64,000 nucleotides of DNA from Hydnum rufescens UP504 (taxonomy: Eukaryota > Basidiomycota > Agaricomycetes > Cantharellales > Hydnaceae): positions 1 to 64,000 of the forward strand of contig MU129041.1 in NCBI GenBank assembly GCA_014904985.1, read 5' to 3'. The translations under genes were made by a program, and so were the position numbers. The stretch's first letter is position 1; every line of letters begins with the position of its first letter. Shown here piece after piece: positions 43,360 through 54,266 of the stretch. The notes below the pieces were generated by a model. The model did not search any database. It saw nothing but the letters and a program-made list of their open reading frames with translations, and was not told the DNA's origin.

Positions 43360-45700
43360 ATGCCTCTCCGAATCCCCAAGTTCCTCCGACGAGGACACCC
43401 CGTTCCTACTCCGGATGGTGCGGCTAGCTCTTATACTGTGGGTTCCACTGATCCAGGTAGTATAAATCCGAGTGATCCTGCGATAACTCAACCGCCAGCA
43501 TCAACCGATCCCACCAACGCGTCGCAAGACTCCTCCACCCTCAGGCCCACCACCGACACTCTCCTAGAGGATTCTAGGTACGCTACGTTCCTCATCTATA
43601 CCCCCGTCAGTGCTCAGGTAGGGTCGCTAGGTTCAGGGTACTCGTTGTGGGAAAAGTGAACCATGCATCCTTTCTGATCCATTTCACTCACTGTAAAGCA
43701 TTTGCAGTCAGGGGTGGGAAAATCTTCCGTGATCAATGCAGTATTCGGTGTCGACAACCTCACTGTGCGTTCTCTTCTCCTTCCCCAAATCTTGCATTAC
43801 TTGATCCCGACGCATGCTATAGAGAACCTCCAATGAACTTTCCACTCAACACGATATTGATCGGCCACTCACCTCTGATGATAACCATCGACTCATTCTA
43901 CACGATTCACAAGGATTCCTTGGTGGAGATATCAAGAATCTTAAAACGGTTCAAGAGTTCATCAAGAGGAAGGGCGCGGAAAGGGAGCTTAAGGACAGGC
44001 TACATGCTATTTGGTGCGTATAATCTCACCTTTTCTACAGAGTGCCCTTATGAGATCCTCATTTCTCACGCCTCTAGGCTGTGCTGCGAGATTCCCGTTT
44101 CCGGTGGTCGAGTTTTCGAGCGAGGAGATGAAATACTCCTCCGGGACAATACCAACAAGGGTATATTGATCGGTTCTCTCGAAACAGGTGTTTCTACGCT
44201 GACCGTTGGCGATGTATCATCCTGCATCCCCTCAAGTCCCGATCATTGTCGTATTCACCAAGTACGACCAGCTTGTGATCCAAAAGAAGTTTAGTCTTGC
44301 AGAGTCTCTTGCTGATGACAGAGTCGAATGGGAGCGTCAAGCCAAAGAATCTGCTACGGAGGCCGTCAAAGTTAGCTGTGAGAAGCCTCTCAACGCGGCA
44401 GCAGGCAATAGACATACATGGACTGAGGTTTCTAGTGTGTACTATTGGTTGGACGACACTTATTCTCACGCTGATAGAGTCTGATTTCTAGCGAAGGACG
44501 AGTACAAGGACACTATCGAGAGACTGATCAACCTCACCAATGAACTCTATCCTCGGTGTGCCTACAAAGGCCACTGATCCGAAAACCCTGGCACCGACGG
44601 GCGAGGGTACTGCTGATTCAGAGTCACCGAATCTTGAAGGCTGGCTCTTCGCAGCTTGCTCAAAGAGGTAGTCTCGGAATAAATATCTCAACATCGATTG
44701 CGTCAGCCCAATCTATTGACTATCCCTGGTCTAACGATTCTGATATGATATCTTCCAGTGTCGGGCGGCACAGTGCGTCCATTTTGGAAACACGAGAGAT
44801 TCCGACCTCATGTCCACGTTTTCATTTCATAGAGTATTGGCGCTATTTGTTCTCTGGCACCTTTACTGGTACCCTCTTGGTGAATGCATTGGGCTCATCC
44901 ATGATGACATCGTCAACATCTGGAATTTTAATGATCCAAATCATCAGGCGCGTCTTGCATCAGTTGTTGCAACGATTTTTCGCATTAATCGAATTCTTGC
45001 ATGTAGTGTCTGAAGTCGCCAGATTTCGAGGCCTGATGACGCAGTTGGTGACAGATCTTGCGAGCAACCGGCCGAATCCTCCGAGTTTGTATGCATCGCC
45101 CTGTCCTCTAGATCCAAATGACAAAGTCTGAGATGGAACTAACCCAGCATCGATAACACCGTAAAGATTGTCGGCTCCGCGGCTGGTGTGGCTACGAGTG
45201 CCCCGCTTCAGCGCCATACGTCCTTCCGGCTGCAATTGCTGTGGCGCTGGCTCATGGGCCTACGGAATTTACAAACGAACGTGAGTGTCCATTATGCGTG
45301 GATGAAGCTCTAGTTAAATTATGCCATACTACAGTCCCGAAATCCTTCGATATCTGATGGGATATGTAATCGACATGATCATTGTGATGAGCTGTCTATT
45401 TGCCTTGGTAGATTCCCGCGGATTGGATCGGATATCTCCTGCGATGGTCAATCTCGTGCTGAAGGAGTATTCACAGTTTAAGGGCAGCATCCATGAGCAG
45501 ATCATGTCTTATGTCAACGACACCACGTTCGCGGCATTGAGACCGAACGGCGCAATCGAACCAGATCTCTGAGCTTGTCGACGGTTGAGCGGTACAAGGA
45601 GCTTCATGAGGCCGTGATATTATCCGCCTCGAGGACTCTGGACGATACAAGAACCGTGGATCACCTCCTATATGATTTTAACCTCGATCTTTGTATTTCA
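43360..45700 (+). pseudogene. GTPase gene copy GT1 with two single-base indels
   Basis: Starts MPLRIPKFLRRGHPVPTP, a Ser/Thr/Pro-rich N-terminus. After short introns come FRVLVVGK and SGVGKSSVINAVFGV (G1 split by an intron), a D-rich switch segment, LILHDSQGF (G3), DIKNLKTVQEFIKRKGAERE, LCCEIPVSGGRVFERGDE, VPIIVVFTKYDQLV (G4, TKYD) and a long C-terminal part ending PYYSPEILRYLMGYVIDMII, SCLFALVDSRGLDRISPAMV. Compared with GT2, one base is missing near 44857 (the frame splits between EYWRYLFSG and ECIGLIHDD) and one extra base lies near 45559 (premature end after GAIEPDL). Family: mushroom G-domain proteins of unknown role with a hydrophobic C-terminal region. Part of the left arm of the inverted duplication. 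Confidence 0.7.
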
Positions 45701-46057
45701 TGTATGACTCTGGATAACTTTGAACTGAATGTAGTGCTGAAGAGTGAGGGATGAATCCAGACGATGTATGGGTCTGTTGAAAACTTAAACTAAAAAGATG
45801 GCACTCCTAAAACTCTAGGACCTCCCACAAGCGCACTAATAAAGGTGGTGGTGGTGGAACTCTCTTTTATATACCACTTCGGGCTGCCTACAGGTAACAC
45901 TAGTAAAGGCACTCCTAGTGCTAACAACCCGGTTGCCCAGACATATAGTGGTGATTGCGGGCGATGGATATCGCCGAAACTGAAATAGTACTGTACGTAC
46001 GTAAGAGTTGCTGGCTGTTGGTCGCGCCACCGTTTGTTATCCTAAGCGCCGCGGATA
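45701..46057. other. 3' flank of GT1
   Basis: No gene. A short GGTGGTGGTGG run near 45844-45855. Confidence 0.4.
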
Positions 46058-47780
46058 TTGCCGATTGTAGATCCGGAAGCATTCCCCCCCGTCTACGGCA
46101 TTGTGGCTTCCCTTAGTGGCCGGGGAGGCCGAGGGTGGTTTGCTTCCACCGGTGTCAGCTTTGTGGGTGGAGCTCGCTACTTGTCTCATCCGGTTATTTC
46201 GCGCATGCTTGTGCCATTTCTCCCGTGTTTCTCCCTAGCCCGAATATGGTGCATTGTGCCCTAGAGCGGTTTTTCCTAAGGCAATCACCTTGTAAACCCC
46301 TTACAAATATACAGAAACTCTCTAGCTTGGGTGAATCAACTTCCGTCACCACGTCGGAAACGTCAGAGACACCAGTTTCGAGCGATGCCCATCCAATACT
46401 TTGACGAGGCCATCAAAGTATCACGATCCAACCGCACTTCCGTCCCGCATGGATTTATTTTCGGCTCCCACTCAGGCTAGTGGAGGCAGAGTCAAAAATG
46501 GCTTTGGCAGACTTTTGGCTTTATCTCTGGCCTTCCTGTTCCTCTAGGCTAGATATTTCCTTTTCACGCATCGGTGACACTCCCCATTATTCCTTCAACG
46601 ACCCTTACCAGGCAATTGACAAGATTGAACGTCTGATGCACCGGGTGCTGGGCAATTCTCCGGCAGCCGCAGCTCGAGTGCGAGATCAAGCTAAAGATCT
46701 GGAATACTGGAAGATAATCAAGACCTGTGAGTGTTTGGGGCTATGTATCTTCTGTCTCACCGCTCCGTTTCTGGAACGAACAATCGAAGAATGTTGGCTG
46801 GGCGTGGCTTCCAATTGCATGTCTCTCCGATTCCAAAGTGACAACATCGGCTCTCCCTTCTGCCCGAAGAAATGGTCAGATTCCCATGATTCATCTGCAG
46901 CCGTGTGCGGGTCTTTCCCAGTTGTTGACTCAGATCTGAGCGCAAGCAGTGACAAAATTGAAGAGGAACTCTGTACGTTCTAACTCACCTTGGCCAATAG
47001 CAATGGGCCTCACGAAACTCGATGGGCTCAGAAGAGCGCACAGAGCAGAGCCCCCTCCGGCGACGGCGTCTAAAATCCTCCCTCTCAAGGTGAATATGAA
47101 TCATCGGGTACAAAGCATACCCTCGTGTACTTTTTGGATGCCCCCACTATCCCATTGTATCGCCGCGAGCGAAGCGACTCATCCATTCCCCGGATTTTGC
47201 TTACGCCACCCAGGGCCGTACCATCGGCGCATGGCGTGAGTTCGTTTGGATCTTCAACGTCGCACTCAGCTTCAGCAGCCCGACGCGTGATCCCACCGTC
47301 GGGGCAAGCAAAACCCTCAGCTGGTAGTCCTCTACGAAATGTGAGCCTTGTGCACACTTCTTCGTCAGATCGTCTCCCCGAGGAGTGCGAAGATAACTTA
47401 TGACGACTCGCCGCCTCGGTCTGTGTTTAGTGCCGGATGCCGAGTTCAACCTCCCCTTGACAAGGTCAAATCGAGGAGGGAGAGAGGACCTAGAAGACCA
47501 TGCTGGCAGTTATCACAACCTCATCCTCATATCGACGCGAAGCGATGACACGGAGGAGGATACCAGCACCATCTCCGCGATCGTCTTCCCAGACCAGCGT
47601 GCCTTCGACAGAGCACTCCGGTATGAGAAGACTCATCTCTTCCGATCCAGGTTCATACAGCTCGTCTTTATATTTAGAAGGGCGAGGGGTGATCATTCAT
47701 TGGGGCCATTTTACAAAATCTCACTGCATTTTCTTGATGCATAAGATGATCATATCACCACGATCCCTTGTTCATGAATT
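46058..47780 (+). pseudogene. Spacer module copy 1: unknown multi-exon gene(s)
   Basis: Plus-strand coding pieces that recur in the copies at 54.4-56.4 kb and 61.0-62.9 kb (both minus). Recognisable shared parts: FAHACAISPVFLPSPN (46.2 kb); HRVLGNSPAAAARVRDQAKD (46.64 kb); KHTLVYFLDAPTIPLY-like reading near 47110-47160; GSSTSHSASAARRVIPPSG (47.25 kb); and a final ORF at 47400-47744 with STISAIVFPDQRAFDRALRY, EKTHLFRSRFIQLVFIFRRA. One copy (62.35 kb) begins with a hydrophobic N-terminus, LLSLCLAFLFLSALYFLS, suggesting a membrane anchor. Product unknown. Some short introns are apparent, but I could not assemble an unbroken frame in any copy. Confidence 0.4.
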
Positions 47781-47914
47781 CAGAATGGTACATATGGTGC
47801 AATTGTAACGGTTGTTTACAACACATTCTTGTTCGCGATATAATGCGAGTATGGGGATGGTTATCGCCCGACCCGCTTTCTCGTCGTGGCGTTGAGATGC
47901 TGCGGTAGTAGGCA

Positions 47915-48990
47915 TTATTTCTTGGAGAATTTCCTGGAAAAATCCCACCCCATTGCGAAATGTGAAAGTCGTGCGTCGATCGCGAAGCCACGCTTTGCGT
48001 AGTCTGGAGAGAGAAAGTACAACCATTAGGATCCCATCATCCTCGGGAGATGCGCGCGGACACCCCACCCTGCAAAACGGTATTGAGCTCGTCAAGTTCT
48101 ACAATTCTCCGCACGATATGTTCGCCGTCCTCCAACTTTTGAAAAGGCAGTTCATCGCTCAGGCTATCTACCTCCACGTCCAAGACCACAAGCTTCATGT
48201 TCGCTGTCGTCATGCCTTTTGAGCAATAGATTTAAGGGAGAGAAATTACGGAATCGTTAATTAACGTCATCGCGATAAAAAGTTCAGGAGTGAGCGTTGA
48301 AGTTGATCGAAATCACCTGCGTCGGGGACTAGAACTGGGGACGATTCCACGATGCGCGCTGCTATGAATCCCGTTTCTTCTTTGAGTTCGCGTATCGCGG
48401 CAGGTTTCGGCGGATTCCCCGTCATCGATGAGACCTGCGTATTTAGATAAGCTCGATTGATGATATGAAGTCGCGTTTCTGCATCAGCGCTGGAGGTCTT
48501 TTGACTGACCAGCAGGAAGCTCTGGGGAAGATAGATAAATTGCCATGATGGGATGGAGCGATGAATGGCAAAGCCACGAAGGAGAATGTGCATCCTCACC
48601 TATCACGACGTTCCCAGCGGGAGGCCGATACTGCTCGAGAATGAGGGTGGAAAGGGGCTCTGACGGCACCTTGGAACGCAATAAAGGCAATATTGCGACA
48701 CCTTGTAAAGACAATCGGAAGTTCAGGAGGGTTCATCGTCGACGCCATTGTCTGAATGCATGCGGAGACGACATACCGTCGATCCCAGAAGACCGCGAGT
48801 CTTCCGCTCAGCTACTTCCCACAAGCGCTGTATGAAGGATACATCCGCAGATAAGATGAGCCGAAGGGAGATATTAGATTGTAAGTCTGTGCCTGCGTCC
48901 CATCTCACCTCTTTGCCTTCCTGATCTCGCCAGTGAATCAGCTTCAATGTGACCCACTTCGCATCGCTGGGCGACTAGTTCGGCAGAGGA
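47915..48990 (-). pseudogene. Nudix hydrolase, Ysa1/ADP-ribose pyrophosphatase-like, copy N1
   Basis: Minus-strand exons: DAKWVTLKLIHWRDQEGKE; RLWEVAERKTRGLLGST (intron about 48827-48909); GVAILPLLRSKVPSEPLSTL, ILEQYRPPAGNVVI (after an intron ending TTTACAAG); ELPAG; then GLIDDGES plus IRELKEETGF, the Nudix box (G-x5-E-x7-REL-x-EE-x-G). Later come PVLVPDAG, the central C-terminal part and AIDARLSHFAMGWDFSRKFS, ending at the TAA at 47915-47917. Ysa1-type enzymes hydrolyse ADP-ribose to AMP and ribose 5-phosphate in the cytosol. A single extra base near 48402 breaks the frame inside the Nudix box, and the first exon was not found. Inverted copy at 59.66-60.86 kb. Confidence 0.75.
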
Positions 48991-49543
48991 CAAAATACGG
49001 GGAGCTTGTTATCCGTCCATGAAAGTAGATTTGTGGAGAAATCTGCCGGTCAAGGGTATCGTTCGCAATATGGACGAAAGAAGACTTCATTTTCGGCGAC
49101 GTCCGAAAAGCTGTGCTATTAGCGCCCAGGGCTTAATAATCACCACGCTTCGGATTGATTTTGTAACAATTGCAATCAAAATGTAGGGACCAGTGCAGAT
49201 CCCACTCGCGTAGAACAAATTCCCCGCCTAAGATCTTTAGCCCTGACGATGGTATTTCTCAATAGCTTTTAATTAGATTGTATGGAGTCTTCCAAGCTAT
49301 AGGGCCGATAGTCAAAGTCATAAAGGAGGCCACGAACCAGTGTTTACTTGCTGCAAGCTAAGAACATTCATTACAGTGGAATTCATTGCCTCAGACTATA
49401 ACGGAACTGAAGAAACGAGAACATCCAGAGCATGTGTCATGGTTTTTGAATATGAGAACAAGACAAAAGAACGGCGGCGACGGGAACGATAGCAATTCAT
49501 CAAAAGAGTGTCGGACCAGAAAATAAATATACTACGACGCTGC
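48991..49543. other. Flank of N1, end of the left duplication arm
   Basis: No gene. 49000-49200 matches 59460-59620 in inverted orientation (for example GGGCGCTAATAGCACAGC against GCTGTGCTATTAGCGCCC), marking the outer part of the inverted duplication. Confidence 0.6.
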
Positions 49544-50716
49544 TTAGGTGGCGTTCGAGCCGAAATTGATCACGGTAATCTCGGGACCGGCCACAGTATT
49601 GGCATCTGTGACGTTTCCATCTCCGGCGGTGGTCTATAAGGAATAAAAGGTGTTGGTAGAGGACTGAGTGAAAGCGAGAATGAACTGACGACAATAGTGT
49701 AGAATGTTCCGATCAGTCCATCTGGGAGGGTGGCGCTATAGTCGGGGCTGAGTTGAACTGTCTTGATGGTAAGACCAGAATAGTACACTGCGTAATAGGT
49801 TGTGTTCGCCGAGGGATTGGGCCAAGCGTACGTGATCCTCTTTCCGGGAACAACGCCTGGCGGGGCTGAGGTGAGCTGCGGGAAAGCCTTGACTGGGAGA
49901 GAAGGATTGGTCTTAGGGCACCCGGTGATGAACGACGCAGCAAGGGAATAGACTTGGCTGTGAAGGTCCTCAAGTGAGAAAACTGCTGAGGGATGAACGC
50001 ACCCAAGAGGAACTCACCTGAGGCCGAGAGGTGTATCAAACGCGAGAGACCATGGTTGCGTCTTGTCTATAGCCGATGCAACCCAGGCTTGGTGGCGAGA
50101 CTCCAGTAGTGAGAATGGAGCCCGCGACAGTTAAATATGCCTTGTTGGAGATGAACTGGGCAGCCCCAAGATATGCTGACACGCCCACACCCTCCAGAAC
50201 GGAAGATAGTGCAGCGAAGGACATCGGATCAGTGTAGGGGAAGCTTCAGGAATGAAAAGATGAGTGAAAAACGCGTGTCTGAGGACTGCAATGGCTTCGC
50301 TACGAGTAGTTGCACGGAGCAGTCGCCCCAGCGCCGATGGCAGAAGTTAGGGCGGACACGTGAGTGGCTTCATGATCCGCTATTTGCTGGAAGCGACCAC
50401 GAGCCCAGGCAGGGAGGCCAGCCTTGGTGAATGTGTCTTCGTCGAACTTGTCGAGGGCGCCATAGCTGTAGGGACGCATCAGCAAGAGTTTTTATGGGAT
50501 GGGGTCAGGAATAAAGAATAAAGGTTTACTAGAATGAGTTCTCCAAGTGCTCAAGAGTGAGCGCGTACTCTGACGAGGGGATGAATTAGTGAATATGCGT
50601 CTTGAGCGAAAGAGATACACCATACGAAGTATTTGAATGTCTGTGGGACCTTCTCGCTTCAAGGGTGTAGCGACAACATACGCAGTGGATAGGAGGAGGA
50701 TAGCTGTGAACTTCAT
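49544..50716 (-). CDS. Rds1-like secreted ferritin-like domain protein
   Basis: Start at ATG 50716: [20 protein letters not shown], a typical signal peptide. After short introns the exons read [88 protein letters not shown] and [20 protein letters not shown], i.e. the four-helix ferritin-like fold with its ExxH motif (DHEATHV). Then [40 protein letters not shown] and the end [16 protein letters not shown] at 49544-49546. The family is related to fission yeast rds1 (nutrient and stress regulated); the biochemical role is unclear. One extra G near 50103 disrupts the frame (ILTT to SRHQAWV), which may be a sequencing indel. One acceptor appears to be AAG. Single copy, between the duplicated arms. 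Confidence 0.8.
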
Positions 50717-50770
50717 ATGTAGGGAATATGGGGGAGGATGGAAGTGAGGAGAAAATCGCGAGAGGGGGGC

Positions 50771-50780
50771 TATTTATGCA
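50771..50780 (-). promoter_or_regulatory. TATA-like box upstream of the Rds1-like gene
   Basis: Minus strand TGCATAAATA about 55 bases before the ATG. Position suits a fungal TATA element, but only the sequence supports it. Confidence 0.4.
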
Positions 50781-51304
50781 TTTGCCACGGCTTCTTCCCA
50801 AAATATCATAAACATACGATATGCCAGATGATGACGATTCGAACTCGAAGAGACCCACGACGGCATACATGGATCACGATACCATCGTTCGGCAGCGCAG
50901 CCCATGGTCGATACGGGTTCCCCAGAGCGTTGGGACCTTCTTTCCGTCCCAGGGGATTTTTCTTGATTGAAGAACACTAGAGATGCTGTATCGCGCTGAA
51001 TTGAGGTTCGACAAAAACGAGCCTAGCTTCCGTTCCTGGTACGGTTCCTTCCAAGCACTGGTTGTCGCATGTCGCTGCCTATTTCGATCTCTCTCTTTCC
51101 TACGCAATGGGGTCAAACGAGCGCGTTCCCTGGCCGAGGGTGATCGGTCGGGAATTCTGCATGGATCGGGGGATTTGAATTGATCTCTTAATGAAAAAAT
51201 AAGCAAATCATCACGTAAGCTCCCACCTCATGGCCTCATTTTGGGCCAGAGTGACTTTTCCACGTCGGTTAGTACCGGCCCTCTACTTCCGTCGCAACAT
51301 CCAG
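50781..51304. other. Divergent promoter region, Rds1-like gene and LTA4 hydrolase gene
   Basis: No credible ORF. It separates two oppositely oriented genes and should contain both promoters. Nothing else recognised. Confidence 0.4.
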
Positions 51305-54266
51305 ATGGTCTCCATCGATCCTGCCACCCAGGCAAACTATACGGATATCAGGTATGCATTATCCAGGTTGTAGCCTGATCTAAGCTCACCATCTCATAAG
51401 TTCGACGCATGTTCACTTCGACTGGGATATCAATTGGAGCAAGCGCGTCATCTCTGGCTCTGCCACTCACACTCTTCTCGCACACCAGCCTGTGGACCAT
51501 GTTATGTCAGGATCCCCCCGTGCATCCCCGCGATCTTAACCTCATGGCCATTTTACAGCTTTGATTCATCCTACCTCACCATCGACGCGGTCAAGATCGC
51601 GGGCAAATCGGCCCAGGTAAGTCTGCCTCCTGATATATACTATCAACCCGCCAACTCGTCATGTATCCAGTTCGACCTCAAGCCCCCTCATCCAGTCTTG
51701 GGATCAGCTCTTGTCATCCCTTTGGCTTCAAATTGGCTTCCGGAGATAAGCCGAGGTCACGATCGAATACAGCACCACGGATCAAGGGACCGCTGTAGGA
51801 TGGCTCGAAAAGGAGTGAGTGCCTCCCGGCCTATGTGATCCGTTCTTATAATTATGAACGCAGACAAACTGCTGGAAAACGATTTAATTATCTGTTCTCC
51901 CAATGTCAACCCATATACGCCAGGTGTCTAGCGCCGTTGCAAGGTACTGTCTGCCTCGTCATCATGGCCACTCTTCATTCTCACTTGTTGCACCCACATC
52001 CAATCCGTAGATAGTCCTTCTGTGAAGATTGTGAGAGCCTTTCTGCATACTGCTGGTTAGATCTCAACAGCCTCGTAGACATATAGTGCTCGAGTTAGAT
52101 CGGTGCTACCAGTCCTGCTCTCTGCCATCCGAGTTTCTCCCCCTTCAGCGCTGATTCACGGCGGAAAACGTGTAGGGGAAGAAACCGTCGAGTATGTCTA
52201 TAAGCAGGTTCGTTGCTAAATTCTTTTCATATACATATTCCTAGTGATGTTTCTTTTAAGCCTGTGTCCATTCCCTCTTACCTCATCGCCATTGCCTCCG
52301 GCAACATTGTCTATCGCCCGTTTCCTGCTATCCCGGGGAAGGAATGGTCTACAGGTGTCTGGACAGAACCAGAGTTGATGGAATCCAGCTACTGGGAATT
52401 CAATGAAGACACAGCCAGGTACGAATCAATTCTGATTTTTAGATTCCATCTCATTTAAGTCATCCACCGGAGTAGGTATGTCGAAGAAGCGGAGAAGATC
52501 GTCACCCCCTACGAATTCGGAGTGTATGACCTGCTCCTCTTGCCTCCTAGTTTCCCGTATGGAGGGATGTAAGTTCAAATGCTACTTTACCTAGTGTTAT
52601 CGAAGGTCTAAAAGCACCCAATCAGGGAGAATGCCTGTCTTACCTTTATAACACCAAGTACGTATCTAACGGTCCTTCGTTCTGCTCAATAGGTGGGTCT
52701 AAAATATTCCCGTTGTTAGCACTTCTTGCTGGAGATAGAAGTTTGGTCGATGTCGTTGGGCACGAAATTTCCCACAGTTGGTTTGGGAACAATGTCACGT
52801 CAGTCTGGTTGCTTACCCGCCTTTTGTACCTCTTATTCATGGATCCCATCTTTAGTACGGCAGACTCAGGCCACGTGAGTCTCCATCACCAACCTGATAG
52901 TATGAATCATTGGGCGCTGATCCTTGACGTTAATTTCAGTTCTGGCTCAATGAAGTCCGTACCAATCCGATTTCGGTGCTTCCTTTCCTTAATTGAGATA
53001 CCCTTGAACTATTAGGGATGGACGACGTGGATGGAGCGGTTACTCCAACAGGCCCTTCATGGCCCGGCCGAGCGAGATTTTTCGTATATCATCGGACGCA
53101 AAGCCCTTACTGAAGCTCTCAAATCATATGAAAACAATCCGAAGTATCAGAGGTTGGTTATTCATTACGAGGTATGTACACATTATACGCACATGCTTGG
53201 GATGCTTCTGAACCCCATTCTCTGCATCGACAAGTTTGGCGAAGACCCCGATGATGCATACTCCTCCATACCATACGAAAAAGGGTCAAATTTCCTTTTA
53301 TATCTCGGTTCGTTGGTTTATTTGTTGTTCCCATTTTTTTCATCTATATATAATTGCTTTAAACCATCCAGAGAGACTCCTTGGAGGCCTAGATGTCTTT
53401 GTTCCATATGTTAAAGACTATGTTACCACTTTTCGTGGCAAATCTATACGGACAGAGCAATGGAAAGAGCATCTGTACTCCTATTTCCGGCAGAACGGTG
53501 GTGAGGAGAAGATTAGACTCCTTGATAGCGTCGATTGGGATGTAAGATGACTCGATGTGTTCGTCCCTTTAGCTAAGCTAATTCTTTATTGTTTAACTTT
53601 TGGCAGGCCTGGTTCTACGGTGAAGGACTGCAGCTCCCGGTAGAGATTACTTATGATACTACCTAGCGAACGATGCATATGCCCTTGCTGCCCGTTGGAA
53701 TCAATCACGCGACGAACAGGATCCGTCAAAATTGGCCTTCAATGCAACAGACCTGAAGGACTTCAATTCGAATCAGAAAGGTGGACCACTACTCACCTAG
53801 CTCCGAATAGACTTACTCACCCAATACTACCCATAGTTGTTTTCCTTGAGCGCCTTTCGGATATTGGTGGGGTCTCCTTACCAGCGACGCACATCCACCA
53901 TCTCAACGCGACATACAACTTTAATACATCGTCTAATGCCGAAATTCGTCTCCGGTGGTACAACCTTGCCCTGACGACCCCAGGGGCCACTTCGTACGCC
54001 CGTGATGCAGCAGAATGGCTGGTGGATCCTAAGGGTCTGAAGGGGAGAATGAAATTCTGCAGGCCCGTGTTCAAAAAGCTTTTCAGAGTCGATCCGAAGT
54101 TGACAACGGAAACGTGGAAACTGAATTCACAATTCTTCCACCCTATCGCCCGACGTCTGATTGACAAGGCATGCGGGTGTTCTTTTTTTTTTCTTGATTT
54201 TTACCATCTGATGATCCGATATTATTCTCTTGATAGGATCTTGGCATCGCAGAACATCGGTCATGA
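51305..54266 (+). CDS. M1-family aminopeptidase / leukotriene A4 hydrolase homologue, about a dozen introns
   Basis: Exons in order give VSIDPATQANYTDI, THVHFDWDINWSKRVISGSA, FDSSYLTIDAVKIAG, FDLKPPHPVLGSALVIPLAS, TAGKRFNYLFSQCQPIYAR, RSVLPVLLSAIRVSPPSALI, VSIPSYLIAIASGNIVYRPF, EWSTGVWTEPELMESSYWEF, YGGM|ENACLTFITP (the GxMEN substrate motif split by an intron), LLAGDRSLVDVVGHEISHSW (HEISH zinc site), FWLNEGWTTWMERLLQQALH (third zinc ligand Glu), FVPYVKDYVTTFRGKS, AWFYGEGLQLPVEIT, and the C-terminal helical domain GRMKFCRPVFKKLFRVDPKL, ending DLGIAEHRS at the TGA at 54264-54266. It is a cytosolic zinc peptidase/epoxide hydrolase. Oddities: the last intron begins GC rather than GT (after LIDK), and two bases are missing near 51731 and 51750, shifting the frame before VTIEYSTTD. 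Start chosen because it gives the usual short N-terminus. Confidence 0.85.

Larger units (their letters stand above)
43360..49270 (+). repeat. Inverted segmental duplication, left arm
   Basis: Order GT1(+), spacer module, N1(-). Mirror image of 59300-64000: N2(+), spacer module, GT3(-). Sequence similarity is evident in coding and non-coding parts. The arms flank about 10 kb with the Rds1-like gene, the LTA4 hydrolase gene and a further spacer-GT2 copy. Confidence 0.75.
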
